Assembly (NCBI GenBank): GCA_029550525.1
Contig: JAKPHF010000038.1
Location: 1 to 64,000 of the forward strand
Length of the DNA: 64,000 nucleotides
Source of the DNA: Planctomycetota bacterium
GTDB lineage: Bacteria; Planctomycetota; Phycisphaerae; UBA1845; PWPN01
Direction of reading: 5' to 3'
The translations under genes and the position numbers were made by a program. The notes below the pieces were generated by a model. The model was not told where the DNA came from. It worked only from the letters and a program-made list of their open reading frames with translations, and searched no databases. Below, one piece after another: positions 45,068 through 54,163 of this stretch (position 1 is the first letter of the stretch; each line of letters opens with the position of its first letter).

Positions 45068-45547
45068 TCACGGCACCACTTTGCTCGGTGCGGGACGCTG
45101 CTGGTTGTCCAACAGTTCGCGGCGGGCTGCCTTGACCAGCTCGATGAAGCGCTCTTTGGGCACGTAGCCGGTGAGCACCTTGTAGCGGCCATCGGGGGCG
45201 ATGAGGATGCAGGCCGGTGGAGCGGTCACGCCGTACTTCGTCAGATAGCGCTCGTAGTTCGGGCCGGCGGCCTTGTCGATCAGCAGGTTCACCGTGTCGG
45301 AGAACAGAGCGCCAACCTCGTTGTCAGCCAGCACGTCACCGTGCATGCGATTGGCGTCGCTGTCGAGATACCACTTGTAGAAGATGAACACGAGCTTTTG
45401 CTGCTGGCGGGCCTGCTCTTCGATTCTCTGCATGTCCTCGGGCGACTGGAAGCTCCACTGCCACTTGTAGTCGTGACAGCCGACCATCCAGACGCACGCC
45501 ACCACCGAAACGAACACGTTCCTTCGGAAGTTGTCACGCACCCACAT
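45068..45547 (-). CDS. Thioredoxin-fold lipoprotein lacking the CXXC motif
   Basis: The 159-residue protein has a signal ending in a lipobox-like MVGC (Cys24). A thioredoxin-like domain follows: QKLVFIFYKWYLDSDANRM, NLLIDKAAG, and the cis-Pro region TAPPACILIAPDG. The position of the redox CXXC is taken by WYLDSDA, so it cannot be a disulfide oxidoreductase. It may be a structural or binding relative. Confidence 0.75.
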   Translation of the reverse strand: MWVRDNFRRNVFVSVVACVWMVGCHDYKWQWSFQSPEDMQRIEEQARQQQKLVFIFYKWYLDSDANRMHGDVLADNEVGALFSDTVNLLIDKAAGPNYERYLTKYGVTAPPACILIAPDGRYKVLTGYVPKERFIELVKAARRELLDNQQRPAPSKVVP

Positions 45548-45670
45548 CAGATTACCTTTGCTGCAAGGGGGTCTTGATGCGCCGGCGCCCCGGGCTGCGG
45601 CACGTCTTGTCGTGTCGGGTCTCTATAGCCGGGCCCCGGGCGCGCAACGACACGCGACTACGGGCGGCGG

Positions 45671-46318
45671 TCAGGCTGCGGCCGTCTGCCGCTCCTCGCG
45701 AGCAGGCCGGTTCGTGATGAACACGGTTTGGAACAAGTCCACATTGTCGAGCTTGTAGCGGAAGTCCACTTCGAGACCGGTTTGCTCGACGAGCTCCTGC
45801 AGGCCGAGATCGCTGCGCCAGCCGAGATGCTGGCAGAGCGGGCAGAGCAGCTTCTCGATCGTCCCGACGATCCGGTTGGTCGAGCGGAAGTGGTTGATGA
45901 TGACTATCTGTCCGCCCAGCTTGGTCACACGGCGGGTTTCTTCGATCAACTTGACCGGGTCGCTCACCACCGTCACCACGTGGCTCAACAGCACGTGGTC
46001 GAACGAGTTGTCGGGAAAGGGCAGTTCCAGGGCGTTGCCCAGCGCGAGCTTGACCCAGGTCATGTTGCTCTCTTCCACGCGGCGGCGGGCCCGGCGAAGC
46101 ATACCTTCGCTCAGGTCGATGCCTACCACCGAGGCGTGCTTGGGATAGGAGGGCAGGGCCAAGCCGGTGCCCACGCCGATGTCCAGAACCCGCTCGCCCG
46201 GGCGGATTTCCATCCGCTGGATGGCCCGGGTCGTGCGGCGGTGAACGATGCTGGGCCAGAACATGTCGTAGAAGTAGGCCCAAACGTTGTATATGTTACG
46301 TGTCGTTTTTTCCTGCAT
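45671..46318 (-). CDS. Class I SAM-dependent methyltransferase, PmtA-like
   Basis: The 215-residue protein has SAM motif I VLDIGVGTGLALPSYP (about 44-59), VVGIDLSEGML and LPFPDNSFDHVLLSHV. The N-terminal NIYNVWAYFYDMF and the overall layout resemble bacterial phosphatidylethanolamine N-methyltransferases. A phospholipid substrate is plausible but unproven. It lies alone between two lipoprotein genes. Confidence 0.8.
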   Translation of the reverse strand: MQEKTTRNIYNVWAYFYDMFWPSIVHRRTTRAIQRMEIRPGERVLDIGVGTGLALPSYPKHASVVGIDLSEGMLRRARRRVEESNMTWVKLALGNALELPFPDNSFDHVLLSHVVTVVSDPVKLIEETRRVTKLGGQIVIINHFRSTNRIVGTIEKLLCPLCQHLGWRSDLGLQELVEQTGLEVDFRYKLDNVDLFQTVFITNRPAREERQTAAA

Positions 46319-46476
46319 GGGACCGCGCCTTTTCTGAAACAAACGTTCACAGCTCAGCAATGTAACCAAGCGGTCCGGGACTGGCAAGGCACCGGCCATT
46401 CGGATTTTATGTTTGGAAGCGGGGCTGACCGCGCTCCTGCTCGGAAAGGCCATGCGGGCTCAGCGTTAATCCAGGG

Positions 46477-47511
46477 TCATTCCGGAGGGGCGTTTACTGC
46501 GATGGTGCCCACGAGAATGGCTTGCCAATCCGTCTGGGCGGACAACGCGCCGGGATCGAACTCGGCCGATAGGGGACCGTGCCCCGACGCTTTCAGCATC
46601 TCATCCACGGTCTGAACCGGAATAAGATTCTGCCAGCCTGCTGCCGCGAGTTCCTCGCCCAATCGATGGCTGAACAATATACCTGAGTCGTTGGTGTGCC
46701 GCTCAGCCGGCCCGATTAGCCGCACGGGAGCGACGGCCAGCGCCGGCGGCGACGGAAGCGATTTGGACAGTTCAACCGCGATCAGCCGGGCGAGTCGGCT
46801 CGGGTCGTCCGCCTCAGCCTCAGCCCGGGCGAGAACGCGCCCGCCGGCCAGCTCCACGATCCGCACTCGAGCGAGCCATCGGGGCCGGGTGTCACCGGGC
46901 TGGGACGCAGGAACATTCCCGGCCAAGCCGTCGAGCAGATTCCGCACGGTCGCCTCGTCGCCAATCGCTCGGGCGATAACCCGTCGCTCTGCCGAGAGCA
47001 CATACAGGCCCGGCGGCGGGACGCTGGGATGCGAAGCCAGCCAGACCCCAATGGTTGGCCCCTGACCCGGCTCTATGACCGCGCAAGGAAAGTTGGCGTC
47101 CGCCGATCGAAGCAGGGGGACCACCCGCGAAGCCCAGTCGCTTGGCAGCCCGGTGTAAAGAGAGATCAACGCTGTTTGTCTGGCCCGCAGGGCATCGCGA
47201 GAGTCAGCCAGCAGCCGGGCGGTGTCGGCCGAAGCGGTCGCGGCGTCGAACACCCAGATCGCCGTCTTCGCCGAGTCCAGCCGAATGATCCAGCTTCGCA
47301 GCGTCTCGGCCGACACGACGGGCGGATCGGCCGGGTACACGAACGCAGGCAGCGCGGGCGATGAGGCGGCCTCGGGCTGGGGGGCGGTCGGCCACTGCGA
47401 ACAGCCGGCCAGCCCTGCACATCCGATCAGCCACAGGGAGAATCCCAGATGGCCGATCCGAGCATCCGGGTAACCCGCTGCCGGAAGAAAAGCGAAAAAC
47501 CGTCGGCTCAT
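46477..47511 (-). CDS. Lipoprotein of unknown function with LpoB/CsgG-like C-terminus
   Basis: A 344-residue protein whose signal sequence ends at a lipobox LAGC. The middle part has alternating strands and helices (IIRLDSAKTAIWVFDAAT) without a known motif. The last 80 residues, with LAVAPVRLIG, FSHRLGEELAAAGWQNLIPVQTVDEML and DWQAILVGTI, resemble the CsgG/LpoB fold. That fold often builds outer-membrane assemblies or activates penicillin-binding proteins. The assignment is tentative. Confidence 0.65.
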   Translation of the reverse strand: MSRRFFAFLPAAGYPDARIGHLGFSLWLIGCAGLAGCSQWPTAPQPEAASSPALPAFVYPADPPVVSAETLRSWIIRLDSAKTAIWVFDAATASADTARLLADSRDALRARQTALISLYTGLPSDWASRVVPLLRSADANFPCAVIEPGQGPTIGVWLASHPSVPPPGLYVLSAERRVIARAIGDEATVRNLLDGLAGNVPASQPGDTRPRWLARVRIVELAGGRVLARAEAEADDPSRLARLIAVELSKSLPSPPALAVAPVRLIGPAERHTNDSGILFSHRLGEELAAAGWQNLIPVQTVDEMLKASGHGPLSAEFDPGALSAQTDWQAILVGTIAVNAPPE

Positions 47512-47590
47512 ACCAGTCAGATCGGCGAAAACCCTTCCGAAACTCCTGCCGCCGATCTGACGCGGGGTTATGAAGCAAGGACCGGACCGG

Positions 47591-48202
47591 TCACCGTGCC
47601 GGAGCGTACTTGATGCCGCAGCCGTACGCGTCGGTCTTGGGCTTGCTGACGGTGCGGCCGGCCAGCAGGTCGTCAAGCGCCGCCGCCACGTAGTTCTGGT
47701 CCTTCTTGTCGTCGATGGCACCGTCGTAGACGAGCGTTCCGCTCTTGTCGATTACGAACATGTGCGGCGTTCGCTTGGCTTGGAACAGCCGGCCGACCTG
47801 CCCGTCCGTGTCCATGAGAATGGGGTAGGCCAGCCCCATGCGGGCGGCGTATACCCGATTTCTTTCCGCCGTCATGTTGTAGGTGGAATCCACCCCCAAC
47901 CAGATCACACCCTTGTCGGCGTACTTCTTGTAGACGTCCTGCATCTTGCTCTTTTCGTGAGCCCCTCGGCTCACCGGGCAATCCTGGTTGATCCACTCGA
48001 GGACGACCGGCCGCCCTTTGAATTCAGAAAGCGTGAACTCCTTGCCGAAGGTATCTTTAAGCTTGAAGTCCGGTGCCGCCGAACCGAGCTTGGCCGCCTC
48101 TCGCGGCGAGTCCGGGGCGGCATTCTGGGCGAGCGTCAGGGCATAGGCTCCCAGGGCGGCACACAACAAGGCGGTCGTTCTAACGAGGTGCTTGCGTTGC
48201 AT
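47591..48202 (-). CDS. Exported redoxin (peroxiredoxin-like) protein
   Basis: The 203-residue protein has a cleavable signal peptide and a redoxin/AhpC-TSA domain: APDFKLKDTFGKEFTLSEFKGRPVVLEW, then the reactive Cys in NQDCPVSRGAHEK. A second Cys near the C-terminus (AYGCGIKYA) could resolve it. Relatives are periplasmic thiol peroxidases or reductases. It is divergent from the UVR-motif gene. Confidence 0.87.
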   Translation of the reverse strand: MQRKHLVRTTALLCAALGAYALTLAQNAAPDSPREAAKLGSAAPDFKLKDTFGKEFTLSEFKGRPVVLEWINQDCPVSRGAHEKSKMQDVYKKYADKGVIWLGVDSTYNMTAERNRVYAARMGLAYPILMDTDGQVGRLFQAKRTPHMFVIDKSGTLVYDGAIDDKKDQNYVAAALDDLLAGRTVSKPKTDAYGCGIKYAPAR

Positions 48203-48452
48203 TTGCTTGGCTCCTTTGGGTTTGGGTGGAATCCAGGCCTGACCGGGCACAACCCTCTCGCGTGACATGCCTTGCGCCGTCAGGCTGTCGCTAAAGGGTA
48301 GGTCCGGTCCGGCGAACCGGGCAACCGCTGATGCGGTGGATTCACCTCTCAAAAAGGCCTATCATCTATGGGTACAGGAGGCTCGGCTGGAGGCGTTGCT
48401 CCGGCGAGCAGGACTCGACGGCAACCGGGGGTGCCAGAGATCTGGCGAGACA

Positions 48453-49229
48453 ATGTCTTCGAAGGATTTATCACCGATCATCGATGAATGGCCCTATGAG
48501 CCCGGCCACATCAGCGTCCGCAAGATCCGCGGTCGAGATGGGCGCGTGAAGATCCAGATGCGCGTCAACCTCGGTGTCTTGCAGATGGAAGTGGACGGCC
48601 GGCCCGACGGCACGCGGCCCTACAACTGCGAGTCGCTCCTGCACCATCACCTCGAACGGCTCGAAGAGTACCGGCGACGCAACGGCACCGATCTGGGCTT
48701 CACGCTCGATTCGGAAGAGTGCCGCGAGATCCGCGAAGAGGCCGTCCAGTACTACCATCGCTACCTCGCCAACTTCGTGCTCGAAGACTACGAGGCGGTG
48801 GCTCGTGACACGCAGCGGAATCTGGAAGTGCTCGAGCTCTGCGCCAAGTTCGCCGACGAGGATGAGGACAAGTACGCTCTCGAGCAGTACCACCCGTACA
48901 TCCTCATGATGAACGCCCGGAGCAAGGCCCTGCTTGCCCTGGAGCATCGTCGGTTCCGCACCGCTTTGGCTCACGTGAACAGCGGGTTGCGGCGGATCAA
49001 GCAGTTCTTCCGCAATTACGGTGAGCCCAAGGCTTACCGAGTGAGCGGCGAGGTCGAGGTGCTCAAGACGCTTCGCAAGGAAATCCTCGCTCACGTGCCC
49101 GAGGATCCGATTCACCGTACGCAACGGCTGCTCAAGCGGGCGCTGAGAGAAGAACGCTACGAGGATGCGGCCCGGCTTCGCGACGAACTGGAAGTCCTGC
49201 GGAAGCAGCGTCCGACCGAGGACATTTGA
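48453..49229 (+). CDS. UVR-motif protein
   Basis: The 258-residue protein has a central helical region and a C-terminal UVR (UvrB/UvrC-type) helical hairpin, HRTQRLLKRALREERYEDAARLRDEL. The N-terminal 70 residues are beta-rich (HISVRKIRGRDGRVKIQMRVNLGVLQMEVDGRPDG). UVR motifs mediate contacts with UvrC or ClpC-type partners; the partner here is unknown. A terminator follows at 49248. The ATG at 48453 is chosen because homology-like structure starts there. Confidence 0.75.
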   Translation: MSSKDLSPIIDEWPYEPGHISVRKIRGRDGRVKIQMRVNLGVLQMEVDGRPDGTRPYNCESLLHHHLERLEEYRRRNGTDLGFTLDSEECREIREEAVQYYHRYLANFVLEDYEAVARDTQRNLEVLELCAKFADEDEDKYALEQYHPYILMMNARSKALLALEHRRFRTALAHVNSGLRRIKQFFRNYGEPKAYRVSGEVEVLKTLRKEILAHVPEDPIHRTQRLLKRALREERYEDAARLRDELEVLRKQRPTEDI

Positions 49230-49247
49230 GACAAGCCCGAATTGACG

Positions 49248-49306
49248 AGCCGCGAGCGCGAGCGAGCCGCCGAGTGATCGGCACCGTTCGCACCCGCGGC
49301 TTTTTT
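49248..49306 (+). terminator. Intrinsic terminator after the UVR-motif gene
   Basis: AGCCGCG and CGCGGCT form the base stem around about 40 bases with further self-pairing, immediately followed by six Ts. It lies 19 bases after the stop codon and in front of the convergent Nif3-like gene. Confidence 0.6.
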
Positions 49307-49321
49307 CATGCTCTTGCCGCG

Positions 49322-50452
49322 TCACGCCAACGCGAACGGTCCGGTGTCCTTCCTGCTCACGCGGACGGACAGGCCGGGCACGGCTTGGCCGAGGCGGGTC
49401 GCCAGCGACGGTAGCGCGGGTCGTTCGCTTTCCCAGTGCCCAAGAGCGATGGCCGTCTTGCCCAGTCGTAACAGCGCGAGTGCTTCGTGATGCCGAATCT
49501 CGCCGGTGATGATCACGTCGCAATCGGCGGCCCGAGGCTTTTCCAGCGGGAGTGAGCCGGCAGCACCGACGCAGACGGCCGCTCGGGTCAGACGCGCCTT
49601 GCCGTGGCCCACCACGACCGCCACGCGCGAACCCGTGCGGGCCTTGAGCTTGGCGGCCAGGCCGGCCAGCGTGGTCTTGGGCGGCAACAGGCCCGTGCGG
49701 CCGATGCCGAAGCTCGGCGCGCCGGCCAGTGGGTAGATGTCGTAGGCCGGCTCCTCGTACGGATGCGCCCGCAGCAGGGCGTTGATCACTTCGGGCAGAC
49801 GCCCGCGCGGCGCGACCATCTCGATGCGGATCTCGGGCACCTTCTCCAGCCGTCCGCGGCGGCCGACGCGCGGCTGCGTGCCTTCGGTGCCGTAAAAAGT
49901 TCCCTCACCCCGCACGCGGTAGCTGCAGAGTTCGTAGCCGCCGATGCGTCCGGCGCCGGCCGCCGCCATGGCGAACGCGACGGCATCCACCTTCTCGGCC
50001 GGCACGAACGTCACGATCTTGCACTGACCGCCGTCCTCGGTCGTGTACTCGAACGGCTCGACCTCCGTGAGGTCGCACAGGCCGGCGAGCACGTCGTTGG
50101 TTCCACCCGGTGCGGCATCCAGTGCGGTATGCGGCGAATAGATGGCGATGCCTGAGGCCACCGCCCGGTGCACGAGGGCGTCGGTCTGGCCGCTGTCGGC
50201 CAGCAGCCGCTTGATGGGGCGGAAGATCGGCGGGTGATAGGCTACGATCATCTGGTACGGGCCGGCCATTGCTTCGTCCAGCACCGCCGGAGTCAGATCG
50301 ATGCACAACAGCACGCGGCTGCACGACACCGAGCGGTCGCCGGCCAGCAGCCCCACGTTGTCCCACGATTGTGCCATCGCCGGCGGAGCCAGCATGTCCA
50401 GCACCGCGGCCACGTCACCGATGGTGATTCGATTCCTCGATTTTCGCGACAC
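49322..50452 (-). CDS. Nif3-like dinuclear metal center protein
   Basis: The 376-residue protein matches the Nif3/YbgI family, with metal ligands in IVAYHPPIFRP and YSPHTALDAAPGGTND and, near the end, GEIRHHEALALL. It has the mid-domain insert typical of longer members (PII-like, about 130-230). The family has an unclear role, sometimes annotated as GTP cyclohydrolase 1 type 2. The start is GTG 50450-50452, behind a strong GGAGGAG. Confidence 0.9.
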   Translation of the reverse strand: MSRKSRNRITIGDVAAVLDMLAPPAMAQSWDNVGLLAGDRSVSCSRVLLCIDLTPAVLDEAMAGPYQMIVAYHPPIFRPIKRLLADSGQTDALVHRAVASGIAIYSPHTALDAAPGGTNDVLAGLCDLTEVEPFEYTTEDGGQCKIVTFVPAEKVDAVAFAMAAAGAGRIGGYELCSYRVRGEGTFYGTEGTQPRVGRRGRLEKVPEIRIEMVAPRGRLPEVINALLRAHPYEEPAYDIYPLAGAPSFGIGRTGLLPPKTTLAGLAAKLKARTGSRVAVVVGHGKARLTRAAVCVGAAGSLPLEKPRAADCDVIITGEIRHHEALALLRLGKTAIALGHWESERPALPSLATRLGQAVPGLSVRVSRKDTGPFALA

Positions 50453-50519
50453 AGCAATCTCCTCCCAGTCAAGCAACCGGCGTCCAATCTAGACCCGCCG
50501 CGGAGGGAAGTCCAGAATA

Positions 50520-50686
50520 GCTGTCAGCTCTCAGCTGTCAGCTATGAGCTGTGAGCTATGGGCCGGATGGGGGCGGTGGTGCGTGTGATGTCCGGGGGTC
50601 CTGTGCGAACAGATGGATACGCTGTGACAACGAATCCTCGGGGTAATGAAGCGGCTTAATGCTCATAGCCCCTAGCTCACAGCTGA
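50520..50686. repeat. Second head-to-head pair of AGCT word repeats
   Basis: A plus unit (GCTATGAGCTGTGAGCTATGG, about 50540-50560, with AGCTGTCAGCTCTCAGCTG before it) faces a minus unit (50661-50686, GCTCATAGCCCCTAGCTCAC). About 100 unrelated bases lie between. The right unit supplies the stop codon of the DUF4268 pseudogene (CAG CTG TGA). Confidence 0.75.
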
Positions 50687-51420
50687 GAAGCCGTTTCTTC
50701 CTCCATCTGCAGCTTCAACTCACGCATTCGTGGCCCGAACACTGCGTGCATGCGCTCCAATTTCTCCAGCAGCCACTTCTGCTGCTCGGGCCAGCGGTCG
50801 CGGTTTTCAAGGTTGCACTTGTGACGCGTCCAGATGCGGCACATCTGCTTGTCTCGTGGGTTGTGCCAGGTAAGCGGTTCGCCCATCTCCTTTTCGATGG
50901 CGGGGTCGCTGGGCTTCCAGTGCGGCGTAGTACTCCTTGGCATGTTCGTCGTGGAGAACAACTTCCGCACGCACCTCCTGGCCGGTGTAGCTGCCGGTCT
51001 CGGAGTCGTAGAACGAGGCCACTGCCGACAGGCGCACACCGGAAGTGCCCAGGGCGATGTTCATCCAGTGCTGAGGGGCGGGCTTGGCGGCCTTAATCGT
51101 GCGGCCGGCGGTCCGAACGAATTCGGCGAACTGCGTCCAGTATTCGAGCTGAAGCTTCTTATCTTCGTCAAGCCGGCCGGTAGTGGGGGCACCGTGCCGT
51201 ACGCGCGGGACATCACGTTGAACTTGGGAGCGGGGGGAGGGTCGCCGATTCGCCCGAGTTCAACTTCGATGCCGAAGAAGGAGATCTCGGACCGCGTGGC
51301 CTCGTTCAGCCAGTCCAGCGCGGCCCGGTGCTCGTCCGTGAACCGCTCGGCAATCCAGACGATGGTCACGGCATGCAGGCCGGCGGCAAAATCCAGCCAG
51401 GCGCGGCGACGAAGCGAAAG
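50677..51420 (-). pseudogene. DUF4268-domain protein, 5'-truncated with two frameshifts
   Basis: Reading leftward, AAGLHAVTIVWIAERFTDEHRAALDWLNEAT and GIEVELGRIGDPPPAPKFNV lie in one frame. DEDKKLQLEYWTQFAEFVRTAG and QHWMNIALGTSG lie in a second, from about 51180. PAIEKEMGEPLTWHNPRDKQMCRIW lies in a third, from about 50935. Together they form a DUF4268 C-terminal domain. The N-terminal part of the protein is missing, cut off next to the PTS-domain gene. Such proteins are of unknown function, often with nuclease-like folds. Confidence 0.75.
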
Positions 51421-51435
51421 CGGAGACTCCTGCGA

Positions 51436-51975
51436 TCAGGATTGGTGGCTACGCAGGAGGGCGAGGAACTCCGTGTAGTTCTCGGCCTGCATGGCGGCGC
51501 TGCGCACCTGGGGATCCCGGAACAGGCGGGAGACGAGCGAGAGGATCTCGATCTGGGCCGTGTTGTCCTCCAGCGGCGTGAGGATCAGGAAGATCAGATG
51601 GGCCGGATCGCCGTCGGGGGCGTTGAAGTCGATGCCGTGCCGCGAGATGCCCAGCGTCACCACGGCTCCGCTCAAGCCTTCCATGCGAGCGTGGGGAATG
51701 GCGATTCCCGTGCCGATGCCGGTGGACATGAGTTCCTCTCGCTGAAGAACCGCCCGGACGATGCGCTCGCGGTCCAGGCCGCTGGCCTGAGCGGCGGGGA
51801 CGGCCAGCACGCGGATGGCCTGTTCGCGGTTGTCGGCGATGATGGGGTTGATGAATCCTCGCGGGCTGATGAAGTCGCTCACGCGCCGCTGTTTGCGAAG
51901 GCCCAGGATGCGATACATGGCCGGGCCGCTCATCATGGAGGTGGCCACGGCCATCACCACCAACGCGACGAACAT
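51436..51975 (-). CDS. PTS EIIA (PtsN-like) domain, separated 3' part of an antiporter fusion
   Basis: The frame starts with FVALVVMAVATSMMSGPAMYRI, which is the last membrane segment of a Kef-type antiporter. It continues with a full EIIA-Ntr-like domain containing the phospho-acceptor His in GIAIPHARMEGLSG. It belongs to one protein with the gene at 51987-53138; a single missing base near 51980-51990 breaks the frame (LGL|AALQYGLIGKPMFVAL is readable across frames). Treat it as the 3' half of one gene, frameshifted in nature or in the assembly. Confidence 0.75.
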   Translation of the reverse strand: MFVALVVMAVATSMMSGPAMYRILGLRKQRRVSDFISPRGFINPIIADNREQAIRVLAVPAAQASGLDRERIVRAVLQREELMSTGIGTGIAIPHARMEGLSGAVVTLGISRHGIDFNAPDGDPAHLIFLILTPLEDNTAQIEILSLVSRLFRDPQVRSAAMQAENYTEFLALLRSHQS

Positions 51976-51986
51976 GGGTTTGCCGA

Positions 51987-53138
51987 TCAGCCCATACTGC
52001 AGCGCGGCAGACCGAGGATAATCTCCATGGCTCCGCGAGCGTTCATGCCGAAGCCGATGGCCCAGGCTTCGCGGCGAGCCAGTCCGGCCGATCTTGCTCC
52101 CAGGCCGCAGCCCACCACTTTGCCCACGCAGGCGATGGCCAGGACCAGTAGCACGAGCGGCAGGTGGAACTCCTCCGCGAAGTTTACGCGCAGGCCGATG
52201 CCGGCGAAGAACACCGGGGCGAAGATGAACGACACGAAGTCGCCGATGATGGTGCGGGTGTGCTCACGCAAGTGCGGCGAGTCGCCGATGGCCACGCCGG
52301 CGAGGAAAGCTCCGAAGATGGCGTGGACGCCGATCCACTCGGTGAAGGCCGCGCAGAACAACGCCACGCATAGCGCGAAGGCGAGCACACCGGCGGGCCA
52401 ACTGGTATGGGCTTGGATCCATGGCAAGCATCGGTGGATGGCCCATCGACCGACCGTCAGCATGAGCAGACTGAACCCCAGCGTCAGCGCGATAGTGCCG
52501 GGGACGCTCGCGGCGTGTCCGGCGGTCGTGCCCATGAGGCTCAGGATGATGGCGAAGATGATCCAGCCTGCCAGATCGTTCAGGATGGCCGCAGCGATCA
52601 CGGTCATGCCCAGGTCGCTTCGATACAGGGCCAGATCCATCAGCGTCCTGGCGATGACCGGAAGGGCGGAGATGGACAGCGCGGTCGCGAAGAACAGGGC
52701 GAAGAGTCGTACGTCCGCGTCTCCGTTGGCCAGCGCCTCGGGGATGAATGTCGGTAGCTGGACGGCCACGGCGTAGCCGAGAACGAAAGGGACGGCAATG
52801 CCAGCCAAGCCGATGATGGCTGCCGCTCGCCCCTGTCGCCACATGGTGGAGAGATCCACTTCGATGCCGGCGACGAGAAGGAAGAGCGTGATAGCCAGCG
52901 TCGAGAACCCGTCCATCGCCAGCGCTGCCGCGCCGGTTTCCGGAAACAGGTAGTGGTTGACGCTCGGCGCGAGCGTGCCGAGCACGGTTGGACCGAGCAG
53001 AATGCCCGCGAGCATCTCGCCGAGAACGGCGGGCTGACCCCAGCGTTGAGCAAGCTCCCCGAGCAGGCGTGCCGTGGTCAGCAGCACGCCCAGCCCCAGG
53101 AGCAGAATCGTGATTTCAGACGACGACAACCGCTCCAT
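51987..53138 (-). CDS. Cation/proton antiporter (CPA2, Kef type), 5' part of a frameshifted fusion
   Basis: The protein has about twelve hydrophobic segments with family signatures GQPAVLGEMLAGILLGPTVLG, LFLLVAGIEVDLS, ILNDLAGWIIFAI (the ND ion-binding pair) and FGMNARGAMEIILGL. It moves Na+ or K+ against protons across the inner membrane. The frame ends abnormally after MEIILGL, and the remainder continues in the gene at 51436. The start is ATG 53136-53138; a longer frame to 53174 has no support. Confidence 0.85.
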   Translation of the reverse strand: MERLSSSEITILLLGLGVLLTTARLLGELAQRWGQPAVLGEMLAGILLGPTVLGTLAPSVNHYLFPETGAAALAMDGFSTLAITLFLLVAGIEVDLSTMWRQGRAAAIIGLAGIAVPFVLGYAVAVQLPTFIPEALANGDADVRLFALFFATALSISALPVIARTLMDLALYRSDLGMTVIAAAILNDLAGWIIFAIILSLMGTTAGHAASVPGTIALTLGFSLLMLTVGRWAIHRCLPWIQAHTSWPAGVLAFALCVALFCAAFTEWIGVHAIFGAFLAGVAIGDSPHLREHTRTIIGDFVSFIFAPVFFAGIGLRVNFAEEFHLPLVLLVLAIACVGKVVGCGLGARSAGLARREAWAIGFGMNARGAMEIILGLPRCSMG

Positions 53139-53242
53139 GGCGGGAGCATACTCGGCGGATCGGCCGAATGGCAACGTGCCTGTCGAATCGATTCCATCGA
53201 TCCTGCCGGCATCATTGTTGTTGACGCGCGAATTTCACCCCC

Positions 53243-54163
53243 TCAGACGCAAGCCGGAAGCTCATCGTCCGGCGGTCGACCCGTTGCGGATGATGCGGGA
53301 GTACACAATGCGGCCTCTTGTCCCGGTGTTGCTCCATGCGGAAGGAAATGTGCCGGACGGATGAGCGCTCGAGCCAGCAGGGCCCGATATGCGTCGCGGG
53401 GGATTTCAATGGCGCCGAATTGCGTGAGATGCGACGCGGTGTTCTGACAATCCATGCAGGTGAATCCGCATGCGATCAGATGCTCGGTCAAGACCACGAA
53501 CGCGATCTTGCTGGCGTGATTCATGCGGGTGAACATACTGGAGCCGGTGAAGACCGTCCCGACGGTCAAGCCGAATCCGCCGCCCACCAACTGTCCCTCG
53601 TGCCAGGCCTCGACCGTGTGGCAGGCGCCCATCTCGAACGCTTGGCGGTAGGTCTTGCGGAGTCGAGGGCCGATCCAGGTGGGCTCGCGAGCGGCGCAGC
53701 CGGTCAGCACGCCGTCGAAGTCGGTGTCGAATCGGATCTCGAACATCTTCTTGCGAACGAGCCGGGCAATGCGAGGCGAGACGCGGAATCGGTCCAGCGG
53801 GAGAATGCAGCGCATCTCCGGCGATCTCCAGCGAAGCTTCCCCCGCCACTCCAGCGGAAACAGTCCCTGCGCGGTGAAGAGGAGCAAGTTCTCCGCCGTG
53901 AGCGGCATGCATTCGGCGAGCCCGCAGAGATTGCCGATCGGACCGCCGGGCAGCACGGACGCCACGTGCGCCAGTGCGCGTTGGCAGCGGTTGCGCTTCT
54001 TCGCGACGAGATTGCGCAGGAACGCACGGGCCTTCGATGGAAGAGCCGGTTCTTTCGATTCCGAATCCGGGCGGCAAGGCGATTCGCAGGACGACGGCGC
54101 GGAGTCATCCCGCTCCGGCCGACCGGTTCCCAGCGGCTCGTTCTCCATGGCAGTTGCATTCAT
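53243..54163 (-). CDS. aat: Leucyl/phenylalanyl-tRNA-protein transferase-family protein
   Basis: Aat adds Leu or Phe to N-termini carrying Lys or Arg, marking proteins for ClpS/ClpAP. The 306-residue protein has the family core: LLFTAQGLFPLEWRGKLRW, TWIGPRLRKTYRQAF, HTVEAWHEGQLVGGGFGL, FTGSSMFTRMNHASKIA and FGAIEIPRDAY. The usual GWFPW reads GLFPLEW, and there are N- and C-terminal extensions. A divergent function is possible. Confidence 0.8.
   Translation of the reverse strand: MNATAMENEPLGTGRPERDDSAPSSCESPCRPDSESKEPALPSKARAFLRNLVAKKRNRCQRALAHVASVLPGGPIGNLCGLAECMPLTAENLLLFTAQGLFPLEWRGKLRWRSPEMRCILPLDRFRVSPRIARLVRKKMFEIRFDTDFDGVLTGCAAREPTWIGPRLRKTYRQAFEMGACHTVEAWHEGQLVGGGFGLTVGTVFTGSSMFTRMNHASKIAFVVLTEHLIACGFTCMDCQNTASHLTQFGAIEIPRDAYRALLARALIRPAHFLPHGATPGQEAALCTPASSATGRPPDDELPACV

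Noticed and set aside
50640..53200. Region considered as a genomic island or phage remnant because of clustered broken genes
   Set aside because: No integrase, attachment repeats, tRNA or phage gene is present; base composition looks like the neighbours.
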